From JOPF136 sp963773835 (GTDB taxonomy: Bacteria; Acidobacteriota; Terriglobia; Acidiferrales; UBA7541), in contig CAVZCQ010000004.1 in assembly GCA_963773835.1 (NCBI GenBank), positions 1,352,667-1,416,666 of the forward strand: DNA of 64,000 bases, in the 5' to 3' direction. Within the stretch, counting starts at the first letter, position 1. Each line of letters begins with the position of its first letter. Below are positions 45,131-55,484 of this stretch, one piece after another. The notes beneath the pieces are model-generated. The model worked only from the letters and a program-made list of their open reading frames with translations, was not told the DNA's origin and made no database searches. The position numbers and the translations under genes were made by a program.

Positions 45131-45741
45131 ACCCTCTCGCTTTGACAGGTCCCTTGGAAGCTAGCTAGCCGCCTCGCAAACGTTCTTGCAGGATTAGCGC
45201 CGCGCGTAGTCGGCGTAACTTGCTCTGCCGAAGTTCGTGCTTTCCGGGAGCCTGTAGTCACACCTCGGCCACTTGCAAGCAGCCTTTATGACAGCCGAAT
45301 CTTATGCGATGCGTACTTGCTGTCCAATTGGGCCAAGGGCGGACTAGCAGTTAGTCGATCAGGGATAATACGGATCCCCGGGACTACACGAGTGCAACGT
45401 ATTGGAGGATCGAGACTTGCCTCGCCGCGCCAACGATGGCTGCCGGCACCGCATGGTTTCTTTCTCGGAGTGACTTTTTTCGCCAATTCGCGGTTTCATG
45501 GCTAACTCTTGATGGTTCCCCGCTAAGGCACTGTTCATGCGGACGGACAGGGCAATATCTCTCCAAACGAGGCAAAGGGCCGCCTATCGGTCGTTATCGG
45601 GGCGATTCCACCACGACCGTCCCTCACGGCGATTCAGGTTTCGTTCGTTAGGCCTGCCCCAACCAAAAGGATTCTTTTCTGCCTGCGGAGTGAGATCTCT
45701 CGCGAAGTATCCACGAAAAGTAAGAAATGGAGGGAAGCACC
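45131..45741. other. Intergenic region, 611 bp, inside the island
   Basis: Between the HTH gene and ssb. No convincing gene: the small ORFs have no ribosome-binding site and no family resemblance. It probably contains the divergent promoters of the integrase unit and ssb. No clear -10/-35 pair or att-like repeat was found. Confidence 0.4.
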
Positions 45742-46161
45742 ATGTCGAACATCGGAGTGAACAAAGTCATCCTCATCGGGAACGCCGGACAGGATGCGGA
45801 AGTGAAATCCACGTCCACAGGCAAGAGCGTGGCGAACTTCTCGCTCGCCGTCAACGAGGGCTTTCGCGACAAGGCAGGGAAATCCGGCCAACGGGTCGAG
45901 TGGGTGCGCTGCGTCGCCTGGAACAAGCTGGCGGAGATCGCCGGCAACTACGTGAGGAAAGGCCGTCAGGTGTTTGTCGAAGGCCGGCTCCAGACGCGGC
46001 AGTACGAGAATCGTGAGGGATCGGAGAAAACGGTCTGCGAAGTCGTGGTGACGACCCTTCGGGTCCTCGGAGGCGGCAGGAACGAAGGCCGTGGGGACAC
46101 CGACGGAGACGCTCTACCGGAGACCACAGCGGACACGCAGTCCCAGGACATCCCCTTTTAG
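45742..46161 (+). CDS. ssb: Single-stranded DNA-binding protein
   Basis: A 139-residue OB-fold protein with N-terminal VNKVILIGNAGQDAEVK, WVRCVAWNKLAEIAGNYVRKG and an acidic tail ending DIPF, the tip that recruits repair and replication partners. GGAGGG lies about eight bases before ATG 45742. Island-borne SSBs usually protect transferred single strands or support mobile-element replication. It is a second SSB apart from any housekeeping copy. Confidence 0.95.
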   Translation: MSNIGVNKVILIGNAGQDAEVKSTSTGKSVANFSLAVNEGFRDKAGKSGQRVEWVRCVAWNKLAEIAGNYVRKGRQVFVEGRLQTRQYENREGSEKTVCEVVVTTLRVLGGGRNEGRGDTDGDALPETTADTQSQDIPF

Positions 46162-46208
46162 TGGCCTGATAGTTCTCCACTCTCCTACAGCCCATACTTC
46201 CAAAGCCA

Positions 46209-49200
46209 TCAAGTTCGCAAATCCCAGCGCTGGGAACTCTCATCTTCCATTCGACCTTGGTTCTCATACCCACGACTGAGCGAGCGCAGGACTGCCGATG
46301 CCCGCGGCCACCCAGTTGCCGTCCGGTCCGCCCATTCGCAATACATTTGAGCCAGCGAGCGTTCTTGCTGCCCTCCCTCGCGGGGATTCCGAAATGTAAC
46401 CCCGCGCTTGTTGGTCGTCGCGATTTCGAATCCTACCTCCAATTGTCGGCTCTCGACCTGCTCGAACAAGTCCCGAACTTCACGCATCGGCCATGTCCCA
46501 TCGAGGTCGCCCGGGCACCAAGCCAGCAGGTGACCAATCTCCTGGTCTCCCATTTCCGAGTGGCCGCTCACCGCGCACATTTCTCTTGCCCTTTCGACCC
46601 ATGTGTTCAACGCCACCGAATCTAGAGTGCCGTCTTGTCGCAGGCCAGGCACACTCCCCAAAGAATGGAGAAGCCCATAGGCCTGTCGCGCCTGGGAGAT
46701 CTCTTCCTGGCTGGGAGCCTGATCCGGTCTCGACGCCTCTCCCCCATGCCGAGGTAAGTAGGCCCACCGGACGAGTTGAACGAAGAATTCTGGTTCCTTG
46801 AGAATGTGCGATTGAAGCGTTCTCGCGGGCTTCTCATCCCCGCGACCAAGAATCGGGAAGGAAAAACCACTCGAGCCTAATCAATTCCGACTCGGCCACA
46901 TCATCGCGTGAGCGAAGCGCATTGAACAATCGCTCGAGGTCGTACCCAAGATCTGCGCGGACACCTTGCGGGGCAGAAGAACGAAACCCTTGTCCCACCG
47001 AATCTAAGACGCGGATGATCATCTCTGACGGCAGCTTCTCTGTCTTATGGGCCGCTATGTCCAACGCGTCTCCAGCTCGCCCGTATTCCAGTAGATGGCT
47101 CAAGCCTTCACCCATCTCTTCCGCATCATCTTTCAGCACCTCAAGTGAGAAGACCTCTGTCCAATACAATCGCTTCACCTCGGAGCCCGCAGCATCAACG
47201 AGCCTCCAGGTGGAGCGTCCAGCGGGCATGGCGCGGTAGAAGTTCGCTCTTGCGTGGTCCGTCCAGCCTGGGAAGAGTCTGTCCATGGCTTGCTGAGTCC
47301 ACTCTTGCCCCAATTTCCGAATAAGTCGGTCAGCGAACGAGAGTCCAGTGATCTGAAGCGGCTTCTCCTCAGTGGCCAAAGTGGCAGTGAGGAACTCGTC
47401 GGCGAAGTCTGGGGCCGAGGGCGGACCGGCAACCGCGGTCCCCACGAACTGCGGAAGTTTCACGGAGCGTGCCAGTGAAAGGAGCCCGTCCAGTCCGCAC
47501 TCCGTCTGAATCGCCTCTGTGGTGCGCTGTCGGGCGGCGTCCAACTCCAACTGTGCGGCTGCCACATCCAGCGTCGCGGCCAGATCTGGGTGCCATTCAT
47601 TGAAGAGCCATTCCGCTCGTTTGATTGAGCTCCTCGGTTCAAGTAGCGTCACAACCGGATCTATAGTTTTCAACTCACTTTCGGGCAATGCCCAATCTGC
47701 GCCGGTATACTTGCGGTGTGTATTAACCATATCGCGTAACGCCCCCCAGAGGCGCGTCCTCTCAGGGCTATCAGTAGTTGCCTCTGCGTATCGGCGTACG
47801 TTGGCCAAAAGAGCTGCGCGGGCTGCAGGGGTGAAAGTGGCTGATTCAGGGACAATTTGCGCTAGCTTCTCAAAATCGTTGCCAGCCCAAGTGACCGCTT
47901 TCTGTACGATGTGATCAACGGTCGTGTAATAGTCCATCCGCGTAGTTGGCATGGTTGGTGGTTGTTCGCGCCATCGCGGCTCATAGTTCTGCGTTGCGAA
48001 ATCGTGGTTCTTGGGTAGAAGGCCCATCAGCAACTTCCAGCCAATGTCGGGCATTTTGGTCAGCAATAAGTCCAATGCCTGAAGGCGTTGCCCCCTCGTT
48101 GCAGCTGTCTGAGGATGCCAGGGAAGAAATATATCGCGCAGGCTTTTCTCGGGGCGGTTCTGCAGGCGGCCTCCGGGGTCAATAATTGCCAGCTTCCCGA
48201 GCAGGACCGTCACCCTTCCGAGGAACTCAGGGAACCAAGCGAGACACTCCAAAGCCCAAAGCAGCCCAGTATGGACGCTCTGAGCCATCCATCCTTCCTC
48301 GGTGAAGAGTTGCACCACTTGGGTGGTGGGGACCGATAGTTCGTCCTCGAGAGCTCGCAAGAACGAATCTGGAGAGGCTTCCGCCACGAGAGGAAGCAGG
48401 TGCGAAAGCGAATACCAACGCTTCCAGCCTGGGGAACCGCCAAGCAGGCGCCAAACAATCCCGTCGACGTACATCTGCGCATTCCCACCTGCCGAGAGAC
48501 CGGCTCTATGGCCTACCACACCCAATAAGCACAGCGTTTGAGCGAGTCCGGATCGCAGCGCCAGGGAATGTGGAGTCGTCTTGTTGTGAATTGCCTTCAT
48601 CCATCGATCTGCCGGAGACAGCTCCAGTGCAGGATCCTCGACCGTCAGGACCCGAACGACTACAACTGTGAGACGATCGAGGTCACCGACTGTGAGAGAG
48701 CGGGACAGGAGATGCCAAGCGTCCAAAGGTGAGACCAGCCCCCACTCGTCGCCGACCCTGCGCACTGGAGAGTCCGATTCGAGCGCCCATCGGGCCGCAA
48801 CCTTCTCAATCTCGACGTATTCAGTTCCTCCCAGGTCCGCAACGGCATCCCGGTCATAGCTATTTGAAGCAACCCACGAATTTGCGAGCAGAATCGGCTT
48901 TAAAGCCTGGGCGTTCTCCGGCTTGGCCCATTCTGGAACTGGCAGACTTCCTGCTGCCGGTATCCGCCTCTGGAGGATCGGAATTCTTCTGACAGTCTCC
49001 CGAGAGAGGTACTCCGCTCGTTCCTGCGAAAGGCCGGCCGCGACCAAATTCTTCACGAATTCTTCACTGGGAATTGTTGCGAGTGAGACGAGGCCGGGGG
49101 ACTCCTCCGGCAATGAGTTCCCCGGACCACCTCTCCCAGACGGAATTACCACCCGATGCCCGCCAGCCAACGCGGAACCAACGCCCCCTTGGTCATCGGA

Positions 49201-50100
49201 AAGCCACATGATGAGCAGTAGGTGTCGCGTCGTCGACATCTCGTGCAACACCATGGTCTCAGTAGACCCAACGGCCCGAGAAAGCCAGTGTTCTGCTTCA
49301 GCCTCCGTCAGAGACAGTATCGAGGCACCGACAAATGCCAACGCTTCTGCAGAAGAGTCGCCCTCAACCCTCAGTACAGATGGAGCTCCGGCCAGCCAAT
49401 TCGTCACTTTCCCGATTGCGACTGAGCGACCTGCAGTCACTAGTTCCTTTGGAATTGGAGGGTTTGTGGAGCGAGAGAAATCCATCCAGAAGTCAGTCAA
49501 ACTCCGCGCACCCGCAGGATACTTGCCAATCAGGACAGCGAGCCAAGCCCCGACAGCTGGAGCGATCTCCAACCACTGTTCAAGGTCGTCAGCGTCGAAG
49601 GCGCGGACGTCCCCCCATTTCTTCTCCGCCACACGGGCTTCGATCCAGCTCTCCTTTCCATGCCACCTTCTCGGGGTTACGAAAACAAATGAAGTCTTCG
49701 CGCGATCAAGCATCCCCGAGTTGGTTGTTCTCTTGGAATAATCGTCGTCCGCTTTTCCTTTTACATCCTGCTTCGTCGTGAATTCCCATCCCGAGTATCC
49801 GATGGGAATAAAAGGGTGCGTTTCATCGATCTCCATTATGCCGTCCCAGCCGCTCAGCTGAGTGCTCTCTTCAGACGGACAGTCGACCTTCCGAGGATGA
49901 TCAACAGTGGCGTGGGCGAGCCTCCGAATCAATTCCGGTAGGCGGCTGCGACTGTCGAGGCGATCAGCCCATCTCTCCAGATCGAGCGCGTTAATCCATT
50001 TCATGATGGTCGTTGATATGTCAGGAACGACCAACTGTAGCTGAAATTCTGGCTCCGGGCTAACATCAGGGCCAGACCAATCGTCCTGTTGAGAACCCAT
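46209..50100 (-). pseudogene. Giant nuclease-like / degenerate NTPase protein, frameshifted near its end
   Basis: A roughly 1297-residue protein if one extra base in the CCCC run at 46838-46841 is removed; as written it stops at 46834 after 1088 residues. The N-terminus (about 80-120) looks like a PD-(D/E)xK nuclease: GWDG (Asp86), Trp105-Glu106, Lys110/114, then a conserved KGKADDDYSKRT. A degenerate P-loop region follows (VLRVEGDSSAEALAFVGAS), and then long helical repeats. The C-terminal 200 residues (EFFVQLVRWAYLPRH, AWCPGDLDGTWPMREVRDL, RGVTFRNPREGGQQER) continue in the shifted frame. Nearest kin by memory are large proteins of defence islands. It lies 24 bases after the J-like gene. Confidence 0.7.
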
Positions 50101-50124
50101 TTGGGTTGTGCCTGCTGGACGGGT

Positions 50125-51666
50125 TCAGTCGAAGGCCTCGGCGTATTCAACAGCCTCGCCGAGCCGTGCCTTCAAGTCTTTCAACCACGCCCGTGGGTTG
50201 ATACCGTGGATCAGACGGCCCAAGAACCCCAACCTTTCGGCCACGTTTTCACGATTCTGGCGGATGTCCTCTTTGCTGACGCTGGCGTACATGGCCAAGA
50301 ATTGGCTCATGTTCGCTGGCTTCGCAAACAGGTAGGTCGCGTGGCCGATTTGGGGGGTCTCCGCGATCACCGCTTTCTCAAGGTCGAAGACATATTCCGA
50401 TCGGTAGAGGTAGAGGCGTCGCGCGCGCCTGGAGAGCTGCTTGTAGTAGAACGCATCGTAGTCGGGCTTCCAGGTGATTAGGGCAATGTCGAAGTCGCCT
50501 GGGATACCCAGTCCCGCGCACAGCCTTTGCAGCTCCTCCTTTTCGACCGGCGCAGAATCGATCCGTGAGCGGATCTGATCCAGTTCCTGCGCAAACTGGC
50601 CGAAGCGGTGATGCGTCCGCTGCGCTTCGGCAATCTGCTCGGAAATATTGCCAGGCAACGTGACTTCGAGCCGGCTGGGAAGCGCCGTTTCCCATCGGGT
50701 GAGCTCCCAGGAATCACCGCGGTAGCGATACTTTCCGCTTTGGACGAGAGTCGCTTGGACGGAGATCTTGGCACCAAGCAGATGTTTCCACTGGTTCCAG
50801 TTCGTCTCCCACGCGAGAGGCAGGGATGCCTGGTCGAACACGACCTCAAGTTTGCGCTGGGGGTCCCGATAGAGCGCGTGGTCATCGTAGAAGACAAACC
50901 GCCTCAATGGAGCGCGGAAACGCCGTCGTTGCTGTTCCGGCAGGAAAGCCAGGATCCGTGCGGAGTAGAAGGCCGAGCCGTCACGAGACAGTTCGCCGGC
51001 AACGAGGAGAGAGCCGAAGCCCCCATTGGGGAAAATCACGGGGGCTGCGGGATCGGCCAAGAGAGCGTCGTAGCAAGCGCGCAGGTCGGGCCGCGCAAGG
51101 ATGTTGAAGGCGCGTTCCATCGCGGCAAGGTACTGTGGGGATGCATGTGCAGCGCGCAATTCCAACGTGCGCATCTTGAAACCCAGACGCAGCTCGACGG
51201 GAGACACATCCGGTTTGACGCCGAGGAATTCATAGAAGGACGGCTGTTTGTCCCAGGCGCAGCGGCGGTTGGCGACGTAGAAGTAGTCCCTCAGAATTTC
51301 GCAGCGCAAGCAGACCTGGTTAATCCCTAGCTGCTTGCCCAGCGGCTCCGCAGAAACGAAGAAGTTTCCCCCCTTGTCCTTCTTTGGCTGAATCACGTAG
51401 CCGACCTGGACCTGGAGCATGTCTCGCCTGAATGGCTGCTGAGCGGGCACTCGAACGTATAGTTCGGAACCGCTGTCAGGCATTCCGACTGGAAATCGGA
51501 CTTCATCACCCGAGCGGATGAAGGCCGCCAGGAACTTCGAGAGCAGGATGCTGGTGCCGTCGGTGAAGGCGCACTCTATCCTGTCGCCCTTCGGCTCCGT
51601 CTTCAGTACCCTGCGCAGACACAAGGCCGAATCCGGAAGCGCACCGGCATGGACTGTTGCGGCCAT
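50125..51666 (-). CDS. J-domain-like protein lacking HPD
   Basis: A 513-residue protein. ATG 51666 (MAATVHAGAL) is preferred to the TTG at 51705. Residues about 143-203 resemble a J domain (FYEFLGVKPDVSPVELRLGF then AMERAFNILARPDLRACYDALL). The HPD loop needed to stimulate Hsp70 is replaced by AHASPQ, so it is probably a structural remnant used for binding. The rest is unknown. It is first in a two-gene unit with the giant protein and divergent from the methyltransferase. Confidence 0.7.
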   Translation of the reverse strand: MAATVHAGALPDSALCLRRVLKTEPKGDRIECAFTDGTSILLSKFLAAFIRSGDEVRFPVGMPDSGSELYVRVPAQQPFRRDMLQVQVGYVIQPKKDKGGNFFVSAEPLGKQLGINQVCLRCEILRDYFYVANRRCAWDKQPSFYEFLGVKPDVSPVELRLGFKMRTLELRAAHASPQYLAAMERAFNILARPDLRACYDALLADPAAPVIFPNGGFGSLLVAGELSRDGSAFYSARILAFLPEQQRRRFRAPLRRFVFYDDHALYRDPQRKLEVVFDQASLPLAWETNWNQWKHLLGAKISVQATLVQSGKYRYRGDSWELTRWETALPSRLEVTLPGNISEQIAEAQRTHHRFGQFAQELDQIRSRIDSAPVEKEELQRLCAGLGIPGDFDIALITWKPDYDAFYYKQLSRRARRLYLYRSEYVFDLEKAVIAETPQIGHATYLFAKPANMSQFLAMYASVSKEDIRQNRENVAERLGFLGRLIHGINPRAWLKDLKARLGEAVEYAEAFD

Positions 51667-51817
51667 TTCGACGCGGAAGCTAGCACCGTCCGCTGCGCAT
51701 GGCAAAAAAGTGAGGGGTAGCCCGCGTATCTGATAGAGCCGCCAGCAGTTATCTCCGCCAGCTTTGACCGCCTATGGGCCATTGAGGAGGCAGGACTTTG
51801 CTCGAACTGGAGGAACC

Positions 51818-52843
51818 ATGCGTCTTGCTGGACGGGAACGTTTGGGCTTTTACCCACTGCCAATAGCAGAAGCAATTCGGATCCGCGCGTTCTTGCGATT
51901 CTCTGAAGAGGGTTGCGGAGCCGTTGACCCCTGCATTGGGGAGGGCGTTGCGTTTGCTCAAATCACGGCCGGGGCCCAGGCCCACAGATACGGGATCGAA
52001 CTCGATGCCAATCGAGCAGAGCAAGCCCGCTCCTTAGCAGACGAAGTAATCCACGGAAACTGTTTTGACGTGCAGTGTCCGGTGGAATCGTTCTCGTTGG
52101 TCTACCTGAATCCTCCCTACGACTTCGAGCTTGGCGAGCAGAAGTCGCAGCGCATGGAACAACTCTTCCTGGAGCATGTCTATCGCTGGTTGAAGCCTGG
52201 GGGGGTGCTCGTCTTGGTCGTGCCGAGCGTGCGCGTTGGAGAATGCAATGCTGTGCTCTCAGTTCATTTCCGCGACGTGCGCGCGTACCGCCTGACCGAG
52301 CCCGAGAGTGTCCGCTACAAGCAGGTTGTTGTGTTTGGCGTCCGTCGCACTCGGCGTGAAAGGGAGCGCCTCCAGGACAACGACATCACGCGGGCCCGCC
52401 AATGGTATGCCTCACTGGCGAGAGACCCAGAGCGACTTCCCCCACTGCCCTCGGAGCCTGATCACCAGTACCCTGTTCCACCCGGTGCGCCAGTGCGCTT
52501 GGTCTACCGCGGCCTTCCTTTGGACCAGATCGAGGACCTCCTTCCGAAATCGTCGGCTTATCGCCAAGCCTCTGCGGTGCTTTTCGCACAGCAGGCAGAC
52601 GTCAATGGGCGCCCACTGACACCTCTGCATGGTGGCCACGTGGGGCTGCTTTGCACGGCGGGAATGCTCAACGGGATCTTCGGAGACGGTGAAACGCGAC
52701 ACATCGCGCACTGGCAGTCGGTCAAACTGGTGGACAAGTCGGAAGAGGAAGAAGACGGGAAGACAATCATTCGAGAGAAAGAGCGGTTCTCGAACGAACT
52801 GACGCTGGTCTTCTGCACCGGAGAGATTGCCAGCCTGAAGTAA
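51818..52843 (+). CDS. Class I DNA methyltransferase, DUF6094 type
   Basis: A 341-residue methyltransferase. ATG 51818 has GGAGG five bases upstream. The SAM loop is DPCIGEG (37-43) and the amino-methylation motif is NPPY (98-101), as in N6-adenine and related methyltransferases. YRWLKPGGVLVLVVPS follows. The C-terminal third, including LPLLHGGHVGLLCTAGMLNG-like residues, is shared by island proteins of this group. It may protect island or host DNA or modify it for replication. Target sequence unknown. Confidence 0.8.
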   Translation: MRLAGRERLGFYPLPIAEAIRIRAFLRFSEEGCGAVDPCIGEGVAFAQITAGAQAHRYGIELDANRAEQARSLADEVIHGNCFDVQCPVESFSLVYLNPPYDFELGEQKSQRMEQLFLEHVYRWLKPGGVLVLVVPSVRVGECNAVLSVHFRDVRAYRLTEPESVRYKQVVVFGVRRTRRERERLQDNDITRARQWYASLARDPERLPPLPSEPDHQYPVPPGAPVRLVYRGLPLDQIEDLLPKSSAYRQASAVLFAQQADVNGRPLTPLHGGHVGLLCTAGMLNGIFGDGETRHIAHWQSVKLVDKSEEEEDGKTIIREKERFSNELTLVFCTGEIASLK

Positions 52844-52874
52844 CTCGTCGGCAGGAGAAAGGAGGCCAAACCAA

Positions 52875-53315
52875 ATGGGTGATCGGTGTTACTCAACGCT
52901 CGTTTGCGCCCAGCGGGACAAAGACATCTTCGAAAGGATGGGCTACAGACTCGAGGCGTCAGAAGCAACGTCAGCAGACGGAAATGAGATCCCGGGTGCC
53001 ATCGTAATGGTGGATGAGGAAGCCAACGAGGGAAACTACGATGAGCTGACCGCACTCAGCGGTATTCCCTTCTTGGTGTGCAACGGTTCCTGTCCAGGTG
53101 CTCTCGGTGACCACCTCATTGTTTCGGATGGCAAGGAGTGGCATTACTGCGAAGCCTTGCATGAGAGCAACTATCCGGCTGTACGAGTGGAATTCGGCGG
53201 CGTGATCCGTGATTCAGAGGTGGACGACGCAACGAAATACTGGACGGTATATTCAACCGCTGTGGCCGAGATTAAGAGAGCTGCCCTGCCGAGGACAAAG
53301 CGCCCACTCAATTAA
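52875..53315 (+). CDS. Hypothetical island protein
   Basis: A 146-residue protein (MGDRCYSTLVCAQRDKDIFER). AAAGGAGG lies nine bases before the ATG. It is acidic and has paired Cys (CNGSCPG) but no recognised catalytic motif. It follows the methyltransferase by 31 bases and is likely co-transcribed. It could be a small inhibitor or accessory protein; no function is assigned. Confidence 0.6.
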   Translation: MGDRCYSTLVCAQRDKDIFERMGYRLEASEATSADGNEIPGAIVMVDEEANEGNYDELTALSGIPFLVCNGSCPGALGDHLIVSDGKEWHYCEALHESNYPAVRVEFGGVIRDSEVDDATKYWTVYSTAVAEIKRAALPRTKRPLN

Positions 53316-53354
53316 CCTAACGAACCGGCTCAGATTCTAGTTGGGTCATAGCAG

Positions 53355-54356
53355 CTATCGCTTACGCCCCCTAGCGCCACTTCCATGTCTCATCCTCAAT
53401 AATCGAGCGCAATCATCCTCTATGTCCTGCCGCAATTCTTCTGGCTTTAGGACTTGAGCATCTGCGCCGTAGCCGATCAGCCATCTCTTGACCTCCCACA
53501 AGTCGGCGACGCGCATGCTGAAATGGATGCTTCCGTCGCCGCGCTTCTCGATTCGCTGGCTCGGATGCCAGGTGCGCTCTAGAATGTACGGTGCTTGGTC
53601 TGCCGAAAAACGAATTGTGACTTCCTTTGGCTCGCCCCAGGCCACGTTGAACGCACTCTGCGTGAACTTGTCAAAATCGAAATCGGAGGCAATCTCAAAC
53701 CGCCGGTTCGTTGCCTTCGCAGATAAGATCCGTTCCACGGCGAAAGTCCGAATTTCTCCGCTGCGATGGTCATACGCTACCAAGTAGATTCCGTTGTTTA
53801 CGTACCATAGGCGGTAAGGATCTACTTGTCGTTCGATGCCGCGTTTGTTTCCGACGGCCTTGTGCAGGATGCGCGTCGTAAATTTGTGCAGCACCGATCG
53901 GGTGAGGACCTCGATCACTTCCTTCGATCGGCTGTAGTCCTTGAATCCCAGCGTGCGTACAGAGACAGCCTGGTCGAGCCCGCGCAGAAAATGAAAACTC
54001 GCTGGCGGAAGCGCCGCGCCCACTTTTTGCAGAGCCGATTCCAGCGATTCGTAAAACGGAGTGCCCCGCAGCGGCCTCAGGAGGCCTTTGCTGAAGTACA
54101 GCGCCATCTGTTCTGTCAGTGTCAGCGAGACAGGCACTTCTGCGTGAAACCCTTCCATGAAATGCCAGAAGACCGTCCCATTGCGGGATTCCGAGACGAT
54201 CGGAAACCCTGCACTTTCCAATACGGCGATGTCCCTTTGCACAGTCCGTTTCCCGACACCAAGTTCGGCCCGGAGCTGCGTCAGCGTCCTCCCCACACGG
54301 CCCGAAAGCAACCGCACAAGCGTCCATTGGCGAGAAGGCTGGTCTCCTCGTGGCAC
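53355..54356 (-). CDS. WYL-domain transcriptional regulator
   Basis: A 333-residue regulator. The N-terminus is a winged helix (LRAELGVGKRTVQRDIAVLESAG), the middle a WYL ligand domain (DPYRLWYVNNGIYLVAYD) and the end a WCX-like part (VADLWEVKRWLIGYGADAQVL). WYL proteins often repress phage-defence genes (BrxR, CapW). A GTG start at 54356 lies 11 bases after the stop of the nuclease, so they form one unit. Confidence 0.85.
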   Translation of the reverse strand: MPRGDQPSRQWTLVRLLSGRVGRTLTQLRAELGVGKRTVQRDIAVLESAGFPIVSESRNGTVFWHFMEGFHAEVPVSLTLTEQMALYFSKGLLRPLRGTPFYESLESALQKVGAALPPASFHFLRGLDQAVSVRTLGFKDYSRSKEVIEVLTRSVLHKFTTRILHKAVGNKRGIERQVDPYRLWYVNNGIYLVAYDHRSGEIRTFAVERILSAKATNRRFEIASDFDFDKFTQSAFNVAWGEPKEVTIRFSADQAPYILERTWHPSQRIEKRGDGSIHFSMRVADLWEVKRWLIGYGADAQVLKPEELRQDIEDDCARLLRMRHGSGARGRKR

Positions 54357-54367
54357 GGTTATGCGCC

Positions 54368-55359
54368 TTATTCCCCCTGGTGCTTAAGGAACATTTGCGC
54401 CAACTGGCTTGCTTCAATCAGTTTGACCAATTTCTTTGGCCCTTTCTGCCCACGCTCCCGATTGTTGTGTTCTTCGATCACCGTGATGGCATCAGGAGTA
54501 CAAGTTCCGGTGGTGAGGAGGACTCCAGAATCTAGGAGGTTTTCTTCCCATCCGGAAAGAAGCTGGTCGAGCGCGCGTTTGACCTCGTCTTTGGATACGC
54601 TTTCTGCGAAGCATTTCACCTGCACACCAACTCTAAATTCCTGCAGTAACAATTCGTCCTGGACTGTGACAACGACGTCTGAACCTTTTTCTGAAGGCCC
54701 CTCCGTGACCTCAACTGAATAGTCCATGCCTTCAAAAAGCTCCCTTGCAGAACAGGCGACTCAGTTCGGCTCTGGGAAATTCTTGCTGAATTAATCGCGC
54801 CACCCCAGGAGCGATGCCATCAAGAATGCGCCGTATTCGTTCTTTGGCATCACGCGCTCGGTCTGGTTTCTTCCCCGCCGCCGGCAGGAGATGAACAAGC
54901 TCGAGGAACAGATCTGTTCCCGATGGCTCGTAGAAACGTCCTTGAAGCCCCAATTTCGTACGGACAGATGGGTGAACGATTGGGTCGTTCTTATCAATTG
55001 GAGCCGGTCGGAGCAGTTCGCACTCGCGAAATGACCGAAAGTCGCCGTCTGAGTGAATCTTCCCCGGTGGCATATTTGTATTCACCTGTGATCTTTACGA
55101 TACAGAACTTCCCTCGTTCCGGCTGGTTTGGATAGATCAAGAAGTCGCCAGGGCTCACCCTGTCAAGAAATCCGTGACATCGCCACGCTGCCCGCTGCTC
55201 ATCCGTAAGTAGGTTCCTTTCTTTATCTCGAATAACTCGCAGGTCTGAGTCATCGCTGCTCGACCAGCCGATGCGAGCTTTGCCAGCCTCAAGCGACTCG
55301 AAGACCCTAGGAACGGGCTGACCGGAATCCTCAGTTCTCACGACGAATGCTCGATCCAT
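54368..55359 (-). pseudogene. Mrr-like restriction endonuclease, broken by two +1 frameshifts
   Basis: One gene in three frames, about 330 residues when repaired. The N-terminus (MDRAFVVRTEDSG, GDFLIYPNQPERGKFCIVKI) is the family's DNA-binding part. The frame slips at the CCCC run 55062-55065, continues as DGDFRSFRECELL, and slips again at the AAAAA run 54735-54739. The end is Mrr-like: FEGMDYSVEVTEGPSEKGSDVVV with Asp in GSD and Gln-Lys in VQVKCF, in place of the usual D/E-x-K. It lies next to the WYL regulator. AAGGAGG precedes ATG 55359. Confidence 0.75.
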
Positions 55360-55484
55360 GGTGAAAGCCTCCTTGTAGAAAACGGCAGGATACTATTCTT
55401 AACGCCGAAGCGCTTGACAAATAGCGATGGTCGCTGCATCAGCCCTGCGCAGTTCTAGTGAGAGGAATAAAGCCAGTTTTCCGT

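Noticed and set aside
45286..45486. 66-residue basic minus-strand ORF
   Set aside because: A TTG start without Shine-Dalgarno, no family resemblance, inside an otherwise empty intergene.
46834..46850. Programmed ribosomal frameshift in the giant gene
   Set aside because: A G4 slip is conceivable, but the same kind of lesion occurs in many unrelated island genes, which points to decay or sequencing error.
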